Source: Amaurobius ferox (taxonomy: Eukaryota; Arthropoda; Arachnida; Araneae; Amaurobiidae). Taken from it: 64,000 nucleotides of DNA. The notes below the pieces were generated by a model. The model made no database searches. It saw only the letters and a list, made by a program, of their open reading frames with translations, and was not told the DNA's origin. The translations under genes were made by a program, and so were the position numbers. Below, piece after piece: positions 11,281 to 22,700 of the stretch; within the stretch, counting starts at the first letter, position 1; each line of letters begins with the position of its first letter. The stretch lies in assembly GCA_951213105.1 (NCBI GenBank), contig OX578146.1, positions 52,408,775 to 52,472,774 on the forward strand. Direction: 5' to 3'.

Positions 11281-11647
11281 TCATGTAAACATTTCAATAA
11301 TTGCAGAATCCGTATTTTGACGGTAGTTTAGCACTAACTCAGAATATCTCCAGATATATTTGCTTGTCTGCGCCGCCATTTTTGGAAGGGAGGGAAGGAG
11401 TCCCCCTGCTCTCCAAAATATAACAATCTTGACTGATTTTTTTTCTTTTTTCAAGGATTTCCAAATTACAGTGTTCCCAGGACAGCATAAGCTGCCTTTA
11501 TACTCCAATCTAAGGGGCGATTGGGAAATAGTAATAAGAGGTAAGTTACAGAAGAGAAAAAATAAAAAAGCGGCCGATACTCTTGGTTTCAGATCGTGAC
11601 GAATCGCAATCTAGATCTCTCGAGTAGCAGAATTGGGAATAGGAGGC

Positions 11648-11933
11648 AAAATTTCTTTCCCGTTCTGGTCACGGAGGGAGTAGGTCGTGTTTGCGACGAG
11701 CTTCCGACATGACGGAAAATTTTCATATGAGTGAGACGGAAAGGAAGGGCTTTTCGGAATTTTTTGAGAGCAGATGGGCTGATAATCCTACTGCGAGGGC
11801 TACTGTTGAGAAGGCTCTTGCCGATCAAGGTCATAGAGGTGTTATCGGTGTTATGAGGCATTTCCACATGTTTGTACTTAGCAGCGGGGTAAAAATAAAA
11901 AGGGCAATTGTAATGTACTTGAAATGTATATAA
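11648..11933 (+). CDS. Unidentified coding-like open frame
   Basis: Not recognised. The frame is open from the TAG before 11648; the first ATG is at 11709, giving MTENFHMSETERKGF and about 75 residues in all. Residues up to FVLSSG have mixed, protein-like composition with charged helices (SETERKGFSEFFESRW, ATVEKALADQGHRG). After that the frame runs through GGGGTAAAAATAAAAAGG, which could be a splice donor (G|GTAAAA near 11889), into low-complexity residues. It could be an exon of a host gene or part of an unknown mobile element. No neighbour supports either. Confidence 0.25.
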
Positions 11934-12828
11934 TGGTTTTGTATTATGTATATAGCTATATGCCTCTACTCAGACGAAATTTGGATTTTTGGCGCCTTTG
12001 GTTTGTATGCGCATTTGACATGGATTGTAAATAGTCAGAGAATTAATTGCAGCAAAATGTTAAAGTTGAGCTACAAATCTCTGAAAATTTATAGCCCTGT
12101 CAGGTGTGGCTCGCGTCGGGGTCCGGTCCTTGGACCACCTGGTTTGTTGGAGCCCTCCGGTTCTTGAATTTTATTGGAGCGCATAAAAAAATGAGCGTCT
12201 CTTCGCTGACCAATGGTGTGAAGCAAATTTGGACCGCGTTTTTTATTGCGCTTGGGAAACAGCGAATGGGAATTGGGCGACTTCCTCCCAAATTTGTCGT
12301 TCACCTCGTTTTAAAATTTCTGGAAATTTTTAGTAAAATGTAAAAATTCAGATGCCTTTCTGATCTCGAGAGAATAGCACTCCAAGTGCGTGGCACTTGT
12401 GTTTTTGTGATGCCCGATCCGGCATGAACTTTGATGCATTTCAGGCACGGTATCCGTGGACCCTATCTAAGGCGGCCAATGCTTTCTGCTAGGATCCGAC
12501 GTCGTGTGTCCAGTGATATATGGCGACTCGTAGCCAAAACGAGCCAGAGCCTAATTCAGCGCGAGGGCGCAATTCTTCGGGCGGTGGCGACCAGTGAAGT
12601 AAAGAAAGTCGTCATTTTTTGGTGTCGCAGTGCAACACAACTCTGCCTCTAAACGGCGTGGTATGGGACCTCTGCTCCCTTAGCTACATTCAAGCCGTGG
12701 CAACTGTGGCATTGCATGGACGGAGTGTTTACGGAGCATCAATCCCTGGCTCCTATGCAGCAGATGAACGTCAACTGGGTGTCATCGACTGGATTTAGTA
12801 AGGTCCGTGGCAGATGATTTCTACTGAA
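11934..12828. other. GC-richer unique stretch
   Basis: Noticeably less AT-rich than its surroundings, with several overlapping short open frames on both strands (12089-12304, 12431-12652) and no recognised motif. It may be an old mobile element or untranslated sequence. Nothing can be assigned. Confidence 0.35.
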
Positions 12829-13050
12829 ACGTAATTGCTCTTGACCTTCTGGTAGCGCCTGTACGCAAGCTCTTGTGAGCCACTGAGCCTAAGACAACGT
12901 TAGGAGGTGGAGAATTCCCTGTCTCAGCCTTAGCCGGTCTGATCCTGCTGACGATAATAGTTTACGTAATTGCTCTTGACCTTCCGGTACGCCTGTACGC
13001 AAGTTCTGAGGAACCGCTGTGCTTAAGCCAACGTTAAGAGGAGGAGAATT
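12829..13050 (+). repeat. Two ~85-bp direct repeats, 135 bp apart
   Basis: ACGTAATTGCTCTTGACCTT starts at 12829 and again at 12964. Each copy continues through GCCTGTACGCAAG to AACGTTA and a GGAG-AATT end. The intervening ~48 bp is not repeated. Confidence 0.7.
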
Positions 13051-13236
13051 GAAGTGGACAGTGTGCCCATCTCCGGAATGATCCTTGTCTGAACTATCGT
13101 CACCTGTTTAACCTCAACCGAACTGCTCAGACTGACAGTGATATTTATGAAACGTCCTATACTGAACTAGCCATTCAAGTAATTTTGCCACCCATTTCCA
13201 ATGTGCAGAGTGATTGCTACCAGCACCCATTTGAGT

Positions 13237-13517
13237 TGTTGAAACCCAGACCGTCCGACCTACCAGAAAGGTGTAAGGTAACTGTTTAGACGGTCGGGAA
13301 GTGCCACCCAATTTAGACCGGAACCCAGTGGGGGAGGCATCCACAGGGACCGTACCCTCCTTCCCCTACCACCAACCTCTCGGAAGGACTTTCGGACCCA
13401 AATGTTTAACGTGATCGTACTCCGCATGAACACGGCGGCAGTTTTGGCAGTGGCTGGAATCGAACCCGGGCCTACCGAGTGCAACTCCAGCGCGCTAACC
13501 AATGGGCTACCGCGCCC
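13237..13517 (-). mobile_element. tRNA-derived SINE, copy 1, with 15-bp target-site duplication
   Basis: 281-bp SINE on the minus strand. The tRNA-like head carries an A box (TAGCCCATTGG, 13499-13509) and a B box (GGTTCGATTCC, 13456-13466). A GC-rich body follows, and a (CAA)n tail sits at the low-coordinate end. It is flanked by AGCACCCATTTGAGT at 13222-13236 and 13518-13532, an exact 15-bp duplication that shows LINE-type insertion. The internal Pol III promoter boxes look intact. The tail folds into a stem (GACCGTCT with GGACGGTC, minus strand). The long open frame across it on the minus strand is read-through of the SINE and not a gene. Confidence 0.92.
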
Positions 13518-13532
13518 AGCACCCATTTGAGT

Positions 13533-13997
13533 GTCATTTCTTCTGTAATGAAGGTATGGTGAATTATATTTGATTTTAAATGTTTTATAAGTAATGTGTA
13601 ACAGTATTTTTAATGTGATCTCCAGTGTTTAAGGGTAACTTTAAGCTTCATGGGATATTTGCCCAATGAATTTTGTTTTTCCTTTAAAAGTAATTAAATG
13701 CAAGTTTTGGATAATCTAAAACAAGTTCAAATTAATGTAAAATTAACCGTACATCCCGAGGTCAAGCTGGGTAATTGGGAAGTAATTGTAATTGTGTATA
13801 TTTGTTATTAGTGTTCATTGAGATTTCATGTGTTCTTTTAATAAATTGTTAAGTGGCCAAAAAAGGAAGTGATGCTTTAATTAGGGAATGCAATGTACTT
13901 AGGTCCAATCGGACCCCACTATACGAAACGCGGTTGAGCTGAGTGAAACTATTGGTGAGTAATATTTAGTGTATTTATGTGTTCGATTTTTGTATTT
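13533..13997. other. Intergenic sequence before the Jockey fragment
   Basis: AT-rich; no feature recognised. It may include the 5' untranslated part of the following element. Confidence 0.35.
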
Positions 13998-15640
13998 ATG
14001 TGTAAAATTCACCTCACTACAATCGGGTCTGGCTCTGCCGGTATGGTTGGCTCTGCTAACTTGCCGAGCAGTGTTCAACCGGTTACCTCATCTGACCTGA
14101 GACAAGCTACGACTGGCCAGGATACTTCTGGACCAGATATCTCTGTTTAAATTCACCAGGCACTGGGAAATGTTTTTACCATCTCATCTGATCGGGTCTT
14201 CTGTAGTTCCCGAAACAGAAGTCCCGGAGGCCATGGCCATATATGCCACGTGCAATACCGAACGTCTGCAAATGGAGATCGTTGAAGTCCGGGTGAGCAT
14301 CTCCCCCCGGAAATGGAGGTGGATGGCTATCATCGACATAGAGCAAAACTTGCTCGCCTTAAACTCGCGCTAATGAAGGAAATGGAAAAGATGAAGACAG
14401 ATGAGCCCCCACGAGTTCTTCTCGTGGATTATCCTCTGTTTCCGTTAGGGATGCATTGCCTCCTGGTACTCAAAACCTCGCTATAACTAACCCTATTACG
14501 ACGATTGATCGCTCTAGGAAGAGCAAGAAAAGAGCAGAAATTGATGAGAATGGTTTCAAATTGCCTACGAAAACTGCCAGGGCTGGAGTTGAAACCAGCG
14601 CCCCCTATCGTTAAACCAGTTCTTGACAATGACGTCTACGGCCCTGACTCTGAAAATGCGATGGAAGCTAGCATTCTCACTAAGCTTCGCACGCCCCCCC
14701 CCCCCCTCCGTTCTTCATGATGCCACGTAAGGATTGGGTGACACCTACGTCGCCACCCTTACAACTCTTGCTCTGTCCTTAAGAGGCGAATTTATTAAAA
14801 TCGACTTTAAAACTAATGAGGAATATAGGTAAATGCAAAAAAAAACTCATGTCCGACAAAATAAATTTTCGCACCTTCTACCTGGATAAGTTTAAACACC
14901 TTAAGGTTGTTATACGGGGGCTTCCAGTTCCGATTAACATCGAAATGATTAACACTGAATTGGAATATCAGAAACTTCATATAATTAGTGTCACCCAACT
15001 TTCCCGTGGTCCGAAATCAAACAAAATTCCCATGCTGCCATACTATTACATTCAACTCCCTAAAACCCCAGAAGCAGAAGTTATCAACCAAATTGATAAC
15101 CTCCTAGGAGTCCAAATAAAAATCGCAAGCGCGCTAGCCAATGTTTTTCGTGTCAAAAATTCAGCCATACGAGCTCAGCCTTCTATATGCCCCTATATTG
15201 CGCTAAATGTGCAAGTCCTCATCATTCTAGAGACTGTACAAAATCCTTTGAGACTAAATGTACATGTGAAAACTGTGGAGGGAACCACACTGCAAACTAC
15301 CGTAACTGCCATAAATTTCCCAAAACCTCTAAAGAACTAACCCTGAGTAAACTCGCTAAAAATAACAGATTTTACGCTAACGACCTTAATGTAAATTTGA
15401 AAACTAATGACTTCCCTGCCCTTCCCACCAAAGAGTCGGAACAACTTGGCCATGCCCCTGTGTCAGACAAACCAACCCTTTTAGAATTCTAAGCCTACCT
15501 CATTTAAATGGAGGAAAACTAGGACAGAAAATTAATTTTAAAAGCATTCAAAAACGCCCTTCCTAAAATTAAAGATTCAAATAATGATGCCGACTGTATT
15601 TACAGGCTGTATGAGAGTATTGTTACTCTACAGTCAGGAA
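13998..15640 (+). pseudogene. Jockey-clade LINE ORF1 (nucleic-acid-binding protein), degenerate
   Basis: ORF1 of a non-LTR retrotransposon, an RNA-binding protein of the retrotransposition particle. Coding traces in order: an N-terminal stretch from ATG 13998; HRAKLARLKLALMKEMEK (about 14330); RKSKKRAEIDENGFKLPTK (14518); a clean frame 14816-15140 with YLDKFKHLKVVIRGLPVP and LPYYYIQLPKTPEAEV. After a frameshift near 15140 come three zinc knuckles: CFSCQKFSHTSSAF (last Cys replaced), CAKCASPHHSRDC, and CENCGGNHTANYRNC. The ORF1 end is near 15492, with a C-terminal trace (KNALPKIKDSN) to about 15640. Multiple frameshifts, one next to 13 C at 14694-14706. No ORF2 follows, so it is 3'-truncated. 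Confidence 0.8.
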
Positions 15641-16093
15641 TAAATTCCTCAACAGCTGCACCCTTCCTGCCTGCTTCCGAGTTTCCCATTGATCGGCTCA
15701 CAATCCCTTTGATCCCACCGCTGATGCTTGACTGGGACAGATTGTTTCTGGTGTCGCCATCTTGTGTAGAATTGTTGCACTTCCTTGCCCAAGTGAGCAT
15801 TCTTCTGAATGCTTCCAACCTGCTACATTTTTAATTCTGCCCTTCTTTCTCTGGAGAATTCATGAACTTCTCTGTTTTTCCAAATTCTGCGACTCGATGG
15901 GACCAGAATTCCCGACTCGTTGGCATTCTGCTGATCCGAGCAAAATTCTTACGTTCTTTTTTCGACAATTCCTTCAAACTACTTTCCTTTTTGTTCTTAT
16001 TTTCCTTTGATCTTTCTCAGGACTAAGAGGTTAAAGCACAAAATTTTTTGTGTCAGGTGCTCCTTTGCCCTTAAAGACTTGGGCTTGGAGGAG
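15641..16093. other. Intergenic or decayed element sequence
   Basis: One long open frame on + (15762-16010) has no recognised motif. Nothing else is supported. Confidence 0.35.
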
Positions 16094-17850
16094 CAGCGGC
16101 GTACGCAAGGGGGGGGGGTTACGGGGTCCCCCCCTTGAGCCAAAATATAGTGCCAGGATTTAAGTTACTCTCAAGATAATTTTTTTAGTAATTTTGAAAA
16201 CTGCTGGTAAAGCTCCCCCCCCCCCCCCAAAAAAAAAATACTGTCATTTTTTCCTTGCCCTGGCTCATCTAGCCAAGTTGACAATGGAACCTCCAGTCTC
16301 TGTGATTAACAGAGCTCTTTTGAAAGACCTCAAAAGTTGAGGGGTGAGGGGTGGAAAGCAACCGGATTCCGGTTACTGGAGGAATGTAACAGTAAAGAAT
16401 CTGTGAGAGCGGTTGGTGTACGTGCTTAAAGCACGTACACCAACCGCTCTGACATATATGTCATGTGCAGTTTTTGTCACAAAATTTCTGTTAATTTCAC
16501 GAAATTCTTCAGTACAAAGCAGATTGTACTCTCCTCGAAACCAGTATTGTCTGAGGTAGTAAGCATCAAACCCAGCTATAAGAAAAAAGAACGTTAATTG
16601 TTTCATTTTGTTCTTTTGTTATTCAGTTCTGACTTTGACCCCGCTAGCTGGTACGTTTTATTCAAGCTTCGAATTTCCGTCAGTTAATCACAAATTGTGC
16701 TCGTTAAATCAGTGGCGTTGATATTTGAATTCTATTTTTAAATTATAATAGTTACTGTATACTGCTCAGTACGTCTAAACGATCACATACTTCAATTTCA
16801 TATTTCTTTGGTAAAAAGCCACGTGTAAATGACTCTCGCATGAGTAGTGCAAAGGCAGACATAACGCCATCCATCCCAAGTGCTTCTTCTTCCACTCAGC
16901 ACGAATGTTGTGCTTTTATTGATAATTTCTCCGGTTCTGTCAGTGAAGTCGCCCCTAGTTTAACACCTGTATCGGGATCGAATAACGGTGCAAAGCCATG
17001 CGTGTCATCTAAACCCGACGAATGTGAAACGACCTTGAATGCCTCTCAAAGCTTTACTAAAGCACACCCATATGATATTGGATTGTTTGTAGCGAAAGAT
17101 ATATCGAATGATAAAAAACTGGACATACTCAACAACGTCTGGGAACCCGATCCAGGATTTGCTTTTCCAACAAAAGGAGAAAGAAATTTGCTATTCCAGT
17201 GTAAATGGCTTTATCGGTGGGAATGACTTTCTTATTCAGACTTTCTGGGTGGAGCCTTTTGCAAATTTTGTGCACTTTTTGCCCTTAATGATGGTGCCGA
17301 ATCTGGCAAGCAGTCCTTAAGTTAGTCATGTAAAGCTAAATTTGATAACTGGAAAGATGCCTTCGAACGATTTCCCCAGCATGAAAAGTGTCGCTATTAT
17401 AAACAATCAATATAGATTGCTGGAACTTTGAGTAGCATTACGTGTGGAAAGAAAAAGTCTGTGGAAGAGCAATTGGATATTGCGGCAGTAAAAAAAAATT
17501 AGGAAACAGAAAAAATATCATACCAATCATTGAAACAGTTTTGTTTTGTGGAGTGCAAGGACTCGCGTTGAGAGGTCACAGGGATTCAGGGAGAATTGCA
17601 GTGACCGAAAAACCAGATGAGAATGGAAACTTACGAGCACTGATTGCTTCGTTTCCGAAGTATGACCCCATTCTGAAACAAATGTTGGAATGCAGCGGTG
17701 GAAATGCGCAGTATATTAGCCCCCGAATCCAGAATGAAGTAATTGAAGCCTGTAATAATTTCCTACTTCGCAAACTTGTTTGTGAAATAAATGATTCAAC
17801 TTTCTTTGCCATCCTCGCCGACGAAACAACTGACATAGCAGGTGTTGGAT
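16094..17850 (+). pseudogene. hAT transposon with TTF-type zinc finger transposase, 3'-truncated
   Basis: The left terminus starts CAGCGGCGTACGCAAG, the CAGNGGCGTA form of many hAT ends, followed by G10 and C7 runs that fold back. The transposase begins at ATG 16840: a Ser-rich N-terminus, HPYDIGLFVAKDISNDKKLD, KGERNLLFQCKWLYRW. After a frameshift near 17222 comes the TTF zinc-finger core GGAFCKFCALFA, then KFDNWKDAFERFPQHEKC with a premature stop before it. After another shift: RGHRDSG, NGNLRALIASFPKYDPIL and FFAILADETTDIAG, which holds the first catalytic Asp. This is the ZMYM1-like/DUF4371 hAT lineage. The frame then enters the SINE tail at about 17851. The rest of the catalytic domain and the right end are missing. 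Confidence 0.8.
16406..16450. repeat. Perfect 22-bp inverted repeat with 1-nt centre
   Basis: Left arm 16406-16427, centre A at 16428, right arm 16429-16450. All 22 pairs match; the core is GGTTGGTGTACGTGC and its complement. It lies between the hAT left end and its transposase start. Two smaller palindromes flank it (AACCGGA-T-TCCGGTT at 16360-16374 and GACATATATGTC at 16451-16462). Confidence 0.9.
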
Positions 17851-17911
17851 GTTGGAAACCCAGACCACACGACAGACCCGAAGGTTTACTGTAGCTAAGT
17901 GTGTGGCCGGG
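17851..17911 (-). mobile_element. SINE 3'-tail stub at the hAT break
   Basis: About 60 bp matching, on the minus strand, the last ~60 bp of the SINEs at 13237 and 48264. The stem halves are GACCACAC (17863-17870) and GTGTGGCC (17901-17908). It ends in a GTTGG-type tail at the low-coordinate side. It truncates the hAT reading frame. A target duplication is not clear. Confidence 0.65.
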
Positions 17912-18789
17912 AACTTTATTTTTGATTCAAGTAATTACAACACATATTAAAAATGAATCACAACACAATAAGTTACAACAAGACAAGCAAAGATACAAAA
18001 AACACAAAAGCATAAAAGAACACATAAGAAAAACAACTGGTTTAAGCAAAAAGTAACTGTGAAAATTTTAAAGTACAGAGCAATAAGGCTGCACAGGTTT
18101 ACCAAAGAGACCCTGGAGGGATATTTAAAAAACTTTAAATTTTCTTTAAAAAATAAATAAATAAAAATAAAATAAATGAATAAATGGAATTAAAACAACC
18201 AGGGGAAGTTACAAAAGGGGGGGACAAAGAGAGACCAGGGCAAAAAATAGAGGGGAATATACAAAAGGAGGGGACGAAAGAGAGAGCAGGGCGCATAAAA
18301 GAGCAAAAAAAGGGTTACATAATGCCAGCCAGGACAATAATGCTGGACAAAAATAATATAGACATTGAAGGATATTTAAGTAACAGAAATATAAATTATC
18401 TGTTAATGGTACAAAAGTAAAACCTTTGTGTTTGTGGACTATCTGTATAATCCATAATTTACAATATTTATAGATGTGTACAATATTTACAGATGTATAA
18501 TTTGGAAGTAATATATGAGATTATAAATATTTACAGAATTAAAGTATAAATTAACAGAAATGTATATAAATGGGGTGATTATAATTTAGAACAATTATCG
18601 CTATGCGTTCGTTATATCGACAGGGAAAAATTCGCAGTGAAAGAATTTTTTTTGCAATTCATTCCTATCCATAATGTAAAGGATAGAGAAATTGCAACGA
18701 CAATAATAAACAAGCTGCAATTATTAAATGTGGAGATCAAGAAGTTGCGTGGCCATATTTAGAATTACATATTTAGAATTAAATTTATT
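17912..18789. repeat. Low-complexity AT-rich stretch with a ~58-bp tandem duplication
   Basis: Mostly A-rich. Around 18193-18310 a purine-rich unit (TTACAAAAGGGGGGGACAAA, then ATACAAAAGGAGGGGACGAA) is present twice in tandem at roughly 75% similarity. The frame across it (18184-18420) follows the purine bias and is not taken as a gene. Confidence 0.5.
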
Positions 18790-19580
18790 TGGGTTTGAAT
18801 TAAAATCTCTGGGGTATCTGGGTTTGGATTTTAGAAACTTAGGGCAGCCTCTGTAATTGGCGGTATGTACATCCCGCAGTTAGCGCAGGTACAAGGGGTA
18901 CTTTTAACATTTCAGCATTCTATGATTTTATGGGGACCGGCACATTTTGAGCATTTAGGGAAAGATAGCAGACAGGAATTCAGTTCCACATTGCTATCTC
19001 ACAGAGAAGACTAGACTCACTAGCTTACAGAACGCGAATCCTGTCTATATCTGTAGGAGCTTCTTCGAATAGGATCGAGAACTATAATGGAAGGTCTGGC
19101 ATGAAAACATTGGCTGCTCTGTTCCTACCTCTATATCTCTCAATTTTAATTTAGACGCTTAACATTTCTTCGATTTCGTAAATGGCAACATTGCCAGGGG
19201 TTTTTGAGCACTGAATATAAAAAAGGGACATTAAAATTTTACTAGTCCTGGGTCCTTTATAAAGTTGGGTAATGCTATGAATGTTTATGTTATGGTCTAT
19301 AAGTTCATGTTTGACTAATTCAGTGTCTGTTGAGACAGAGAGGTTCCAGATTACTACTTTTAATTATTTTTCCTCGATTAATAAAAAAGTACGTTCGTGA
19401 ATTTTATCAGTAATTAATTTTCTTTGGATATCCATATATTCCTCTCTGGTTTGAACTTGAATATTTACTAAGGTACCTCTCAGGTTACCCTGGAGGGAGG
19501 GAGCTAAAAGTTTAAGGGTTGTGAGATATTCGGGCTATATGGCAGCTGTAACAGTTAAAAAGGAGGGCGGCGATCTTTCC
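18790..19580 (-). pseudogene. Jockey-clade ORF1 fragment, minus strand
   Basis: Heavily mutated ORF1 read on the minus strand. In order: KERSPPSFLTVTAAI, PEYLTTLKLLAPSLQGNLRG, VNIQVQTREEYMDIQRKLI, DKIHERTFLLIEEK, HNINIHSITQLYKGPRTSK. Zinc knuckles follow near 18955-18870 (CSKCAGPHKIIEC, then CTCANCG). Stops and frame changes interrupt it several times. The same order (RNA-binding-like domain, then knuckles) is seen in the ORF1 copies at 14.8 and 20.6 kb. It is cut at its 5' side by, or fused to, the 5' end of the Jockey element that starts near 19590 in the other orientation. Confidence 0.7.
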
Positions 19581-19721
19581 TTTTTACACTCGGAGAGTAG
19601 CAGCCGATGAGCACGGACCTTTTTTCTCCCGCTCTGACCGACGGCCTTTCTCCCTCCGCAGCGGGCATCGACCTGACTTCGCGCCGCAGCTACCGGTTCC
19701 CCTTCGCTGACCCACACCGAC

Positions 19722-19776
19722 CTTGCTGACCACGTGCACCCTTGCTGACCACGTGTACCCTAGCTGACCACGTGCA
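19722..19776 (+). promoter_or_regulatory. Three CACGTG boxes in a 19-bp tandem repeat, Jockey 5' UTR
   Basis: CTTGCTGACCACGTGCACC repeated three times with exact 19-bp spacing. CACGTG falls at 19731, 19750 and 19769, ending 4 bp before the ORF1 ATG at 19779. CACGTG is the classic E-box core. A role as internal promoter element is an inference. Confidence 0.45.
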
Positions 19777-19778
19777 AG

Positions 19779-22700
19779 ATGAAAGAGCATGGCAACACCT
19801 GTGATGTTGGACTTGCAGAGCTCTACACCATCCTGAAAGCGATCTTCGAAGCTGATATCGAATTAGATGAACAGCAGGCCAAAGCATGGGATTATGCCAA
19901 CGAAATACATCACCTTGCCAAAGCTGCAGTTGCCTATTTAGAGATCAACAAAGACAAAATGGACTCGGACAGTCAGATGAGGACCAACCAGGGATAGGAG
20001 GTGTGTGTACAGATCTCTATTTACTGAATTGCTTCCCCCTCCTAGACTAAATGACATTGGCATTAGCTTGACTTATCTAGATTCTAAAAAGAGAGACGAA
20101 CTAAAGAGGTACTACTTCGAGAGCAATAATAAAATCAAGGAAACCAAATCGGTGAGAACCACCAGGTCTAAATCAAAAAAACTAACTGTAATTGAAAATG
20201 TAAACTCTAGCGAGGAAAGTAGTATTAATAAAAAAAACCTCTCAAACTTCCACTGAAAAGGATAACCCACCCCTTGTGAACTCCGAGAATGTTGCGGAAC
20301 TTCAGGTAACCGAAGTAACTGAGAATGATATCGATTCGGAAAAAGATTGGATAACAGTAGGCAGAAAGAAAAACCCAAGCAAAAATTTAATAACTCACTC
20401 AGCCGAATCTGCAAATGTAAATAATGAGGAAAACTTTGATGTTGTAACGAGTGACGATGCACTCCCCCCACCCCAAAACGACTAGTTGGAGCCAACACCC
20501 AGAACCATTTTACATAGAAATAAATGAGAACCCCAGAATTCTGATGTCTGAGCTAGGAAGGCTCACAGACGGTCAAGTAAGGGCCAAATTCACCGGAGAA
20601 ATACTTAGAGCCTATACTAAAACGGAAGATCAATACAGAGCGGTACAAGAATATTTAATTCAAATCCGATATAAATTCCACTCGATCAATCTGAAGATAG
20701 ATAAACCCAAAAAGGTAGTCATCAGAGGTCTAACCCCTTCTTACCCCCCGGAGGAAATTAAAGAATTTTTTGAGGGAATGGGGTACCAACCACTTAAAAT
20801 ACATAACATGAGAAGCCTTAGAACAAAGCTCCCCCTCCCCAATTTTCTAATGCACCTCCCCGCTTCCACAGATCTAGAAGAACTCTACAAAACGAGACAC
20901 GTGAATTTTATTTTCGCAGAGATTGTGCCCTTTATATCCAAAGGATATGCTCAATGTTACCGATGCCAGGGGTGGCAACACTCCTCGGAACAATGTAGTT
21001 ACGACTACAGGTGTCTAAAATGCGCTGGCCAACATCCCACTAGAGACTGCACAAAACCTAGATCCATCCCTGCCACTTGTGCCAACTGTGGTGGCCCCCA
21101 TCCGGCCAACTACAGAGCCTGCCCTGGTAATCCCTCAAACAGAGGACCCCCCCCCCCATCAAAGAGAAAATTTTCACAGGACCCCATACAGCCCAGCACC
21201 AAACTCTAGATACAACTCTCCAGCCAGTGCACAACGCACAAATCTCAGAAATATGCCCACCTCGAGAGCTCACCCCCCTCCCCCAGAAAGTTTCCCCCCG
21301 CCTCCTCAAATGCATGGAACAGGGCCTGTAGGGATATTCCAAGTGTCAGAGCTAATTGGAGCGAAGCTCAAGATAGCAACTCAGAAAGAAGCACCACTGC
21401 TGTGATAGAGCCAGAAAGCTGCTCCCCCCCCTCGTCGGAAATAACAGAAAACGACTCGAGAACTGCCAGGAGGGACGGGGAAATATCGAAAAGCGGAACT
21501 GCTGAAATTTTAGGCAACAGAGAAACTGAAAAAACCCCGGAGAGATATCCAGACGAAAGGGACTTACCCCCTCCCCCCGGCTTCAACCAGAAGACCACTG
21601 GAAGTTACAAGGAAAATGCACACCCAAATTTAAAACAAAAAACACAAATTCTACTAACGAAAAACAGTCACCCATGGCTGAGGCATTAAATATGTATCAA
21701 GAAATTGCAGACATCTTTAAAACTTTAAATTTAAATAAAATTATGTTATTCCTCAAAGATCTTTGTAGCATATTCAGAGAGAACACCCCCATTGTGGATA
21801 AGGGACTGAAAATTCTCGGGCTCCTTGATCAACATTTTAACCCTTTCGGGACGGCGGCATTCCGAAACTACCGTGGCCCAAAGGACGAAGCGCTTCGTTT
21901 CCGAAATGTGCGTAAAAGACGGCTACTTTTTTGCGCTAAGTCTTAATCTCGAAAAAAATTCACTAAAAATCACCCGTTCAACACAGCATTCTACTTTTTT
22001 CAGGAAGAAAGGAAATACTTATTTTCTATTTGATGTATATTTTTTATTCAAATTTTCTTTTATCAAAATATTAAAAATTTTAGTGTATATATGTTTTAGG
22101 TACAGATGGATAATTCTTTGGCATGTCCTTCCGATTTTTTAAAACTGTACCACATATATGCGTATTCTTAGACAACAAATACTTTGCAAGTACAGGAGAG
22201 GTAAAAAATTTATCCAAATACAAAGTATATCCTTTTCCTGAAAGTTCACTTAGAAGTGTTTTCCCAACGCGTTCTCCATATCCACCATCAGAGCTTGATA
22301 ATCCCGTGTCCTTTCCAGTATACACAAGGAAATTCCATTTATAGCCTCATTCCGATTCTGACGATTTATATATTTTTATTCCATATCTGGACCTTTTCGA
22401 TGGGATATATTAACGAAATCCCAGCCTTCCTTTCCATGAGAACATAAATAACCTAATCATTTCATTGCCGCACATTCCTTTACCCCCCCCCCCCTCCCCC
22501 ACCCGCTCAAAAAAAAACCTCTCTTATATTCCTCTAATTCAACAACCAAATCAATAAAAGACAAAATCAGTACGAGACCCGGAACTCAATTATAAAATTG
22601 TTGATGCTATGAGAAGTGCTATGTTTACTTTACAGAACCATGTGTTTCACCGCTCCAAATGGAGAAATAATTCATTGGATTCTCCTTGTGCCGAGGTCAA

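Noticed and set aside
12089..12304. Overlapping short frames on both strands in a GC-richer stretch
   Set aside because: Open on both strands at once without motifs. Higher GC alone accounts for fewer stops.
13260..13526. 88-codon frame on the minus strand
   Set aside because: It lies within a tRNA-SINE and is repeated in the other SINE copy.
18184..18420. 78-codon Lys/Glu/Gly-rich frame
   Set aside because: Explained by a purine-rich tandem duplication.
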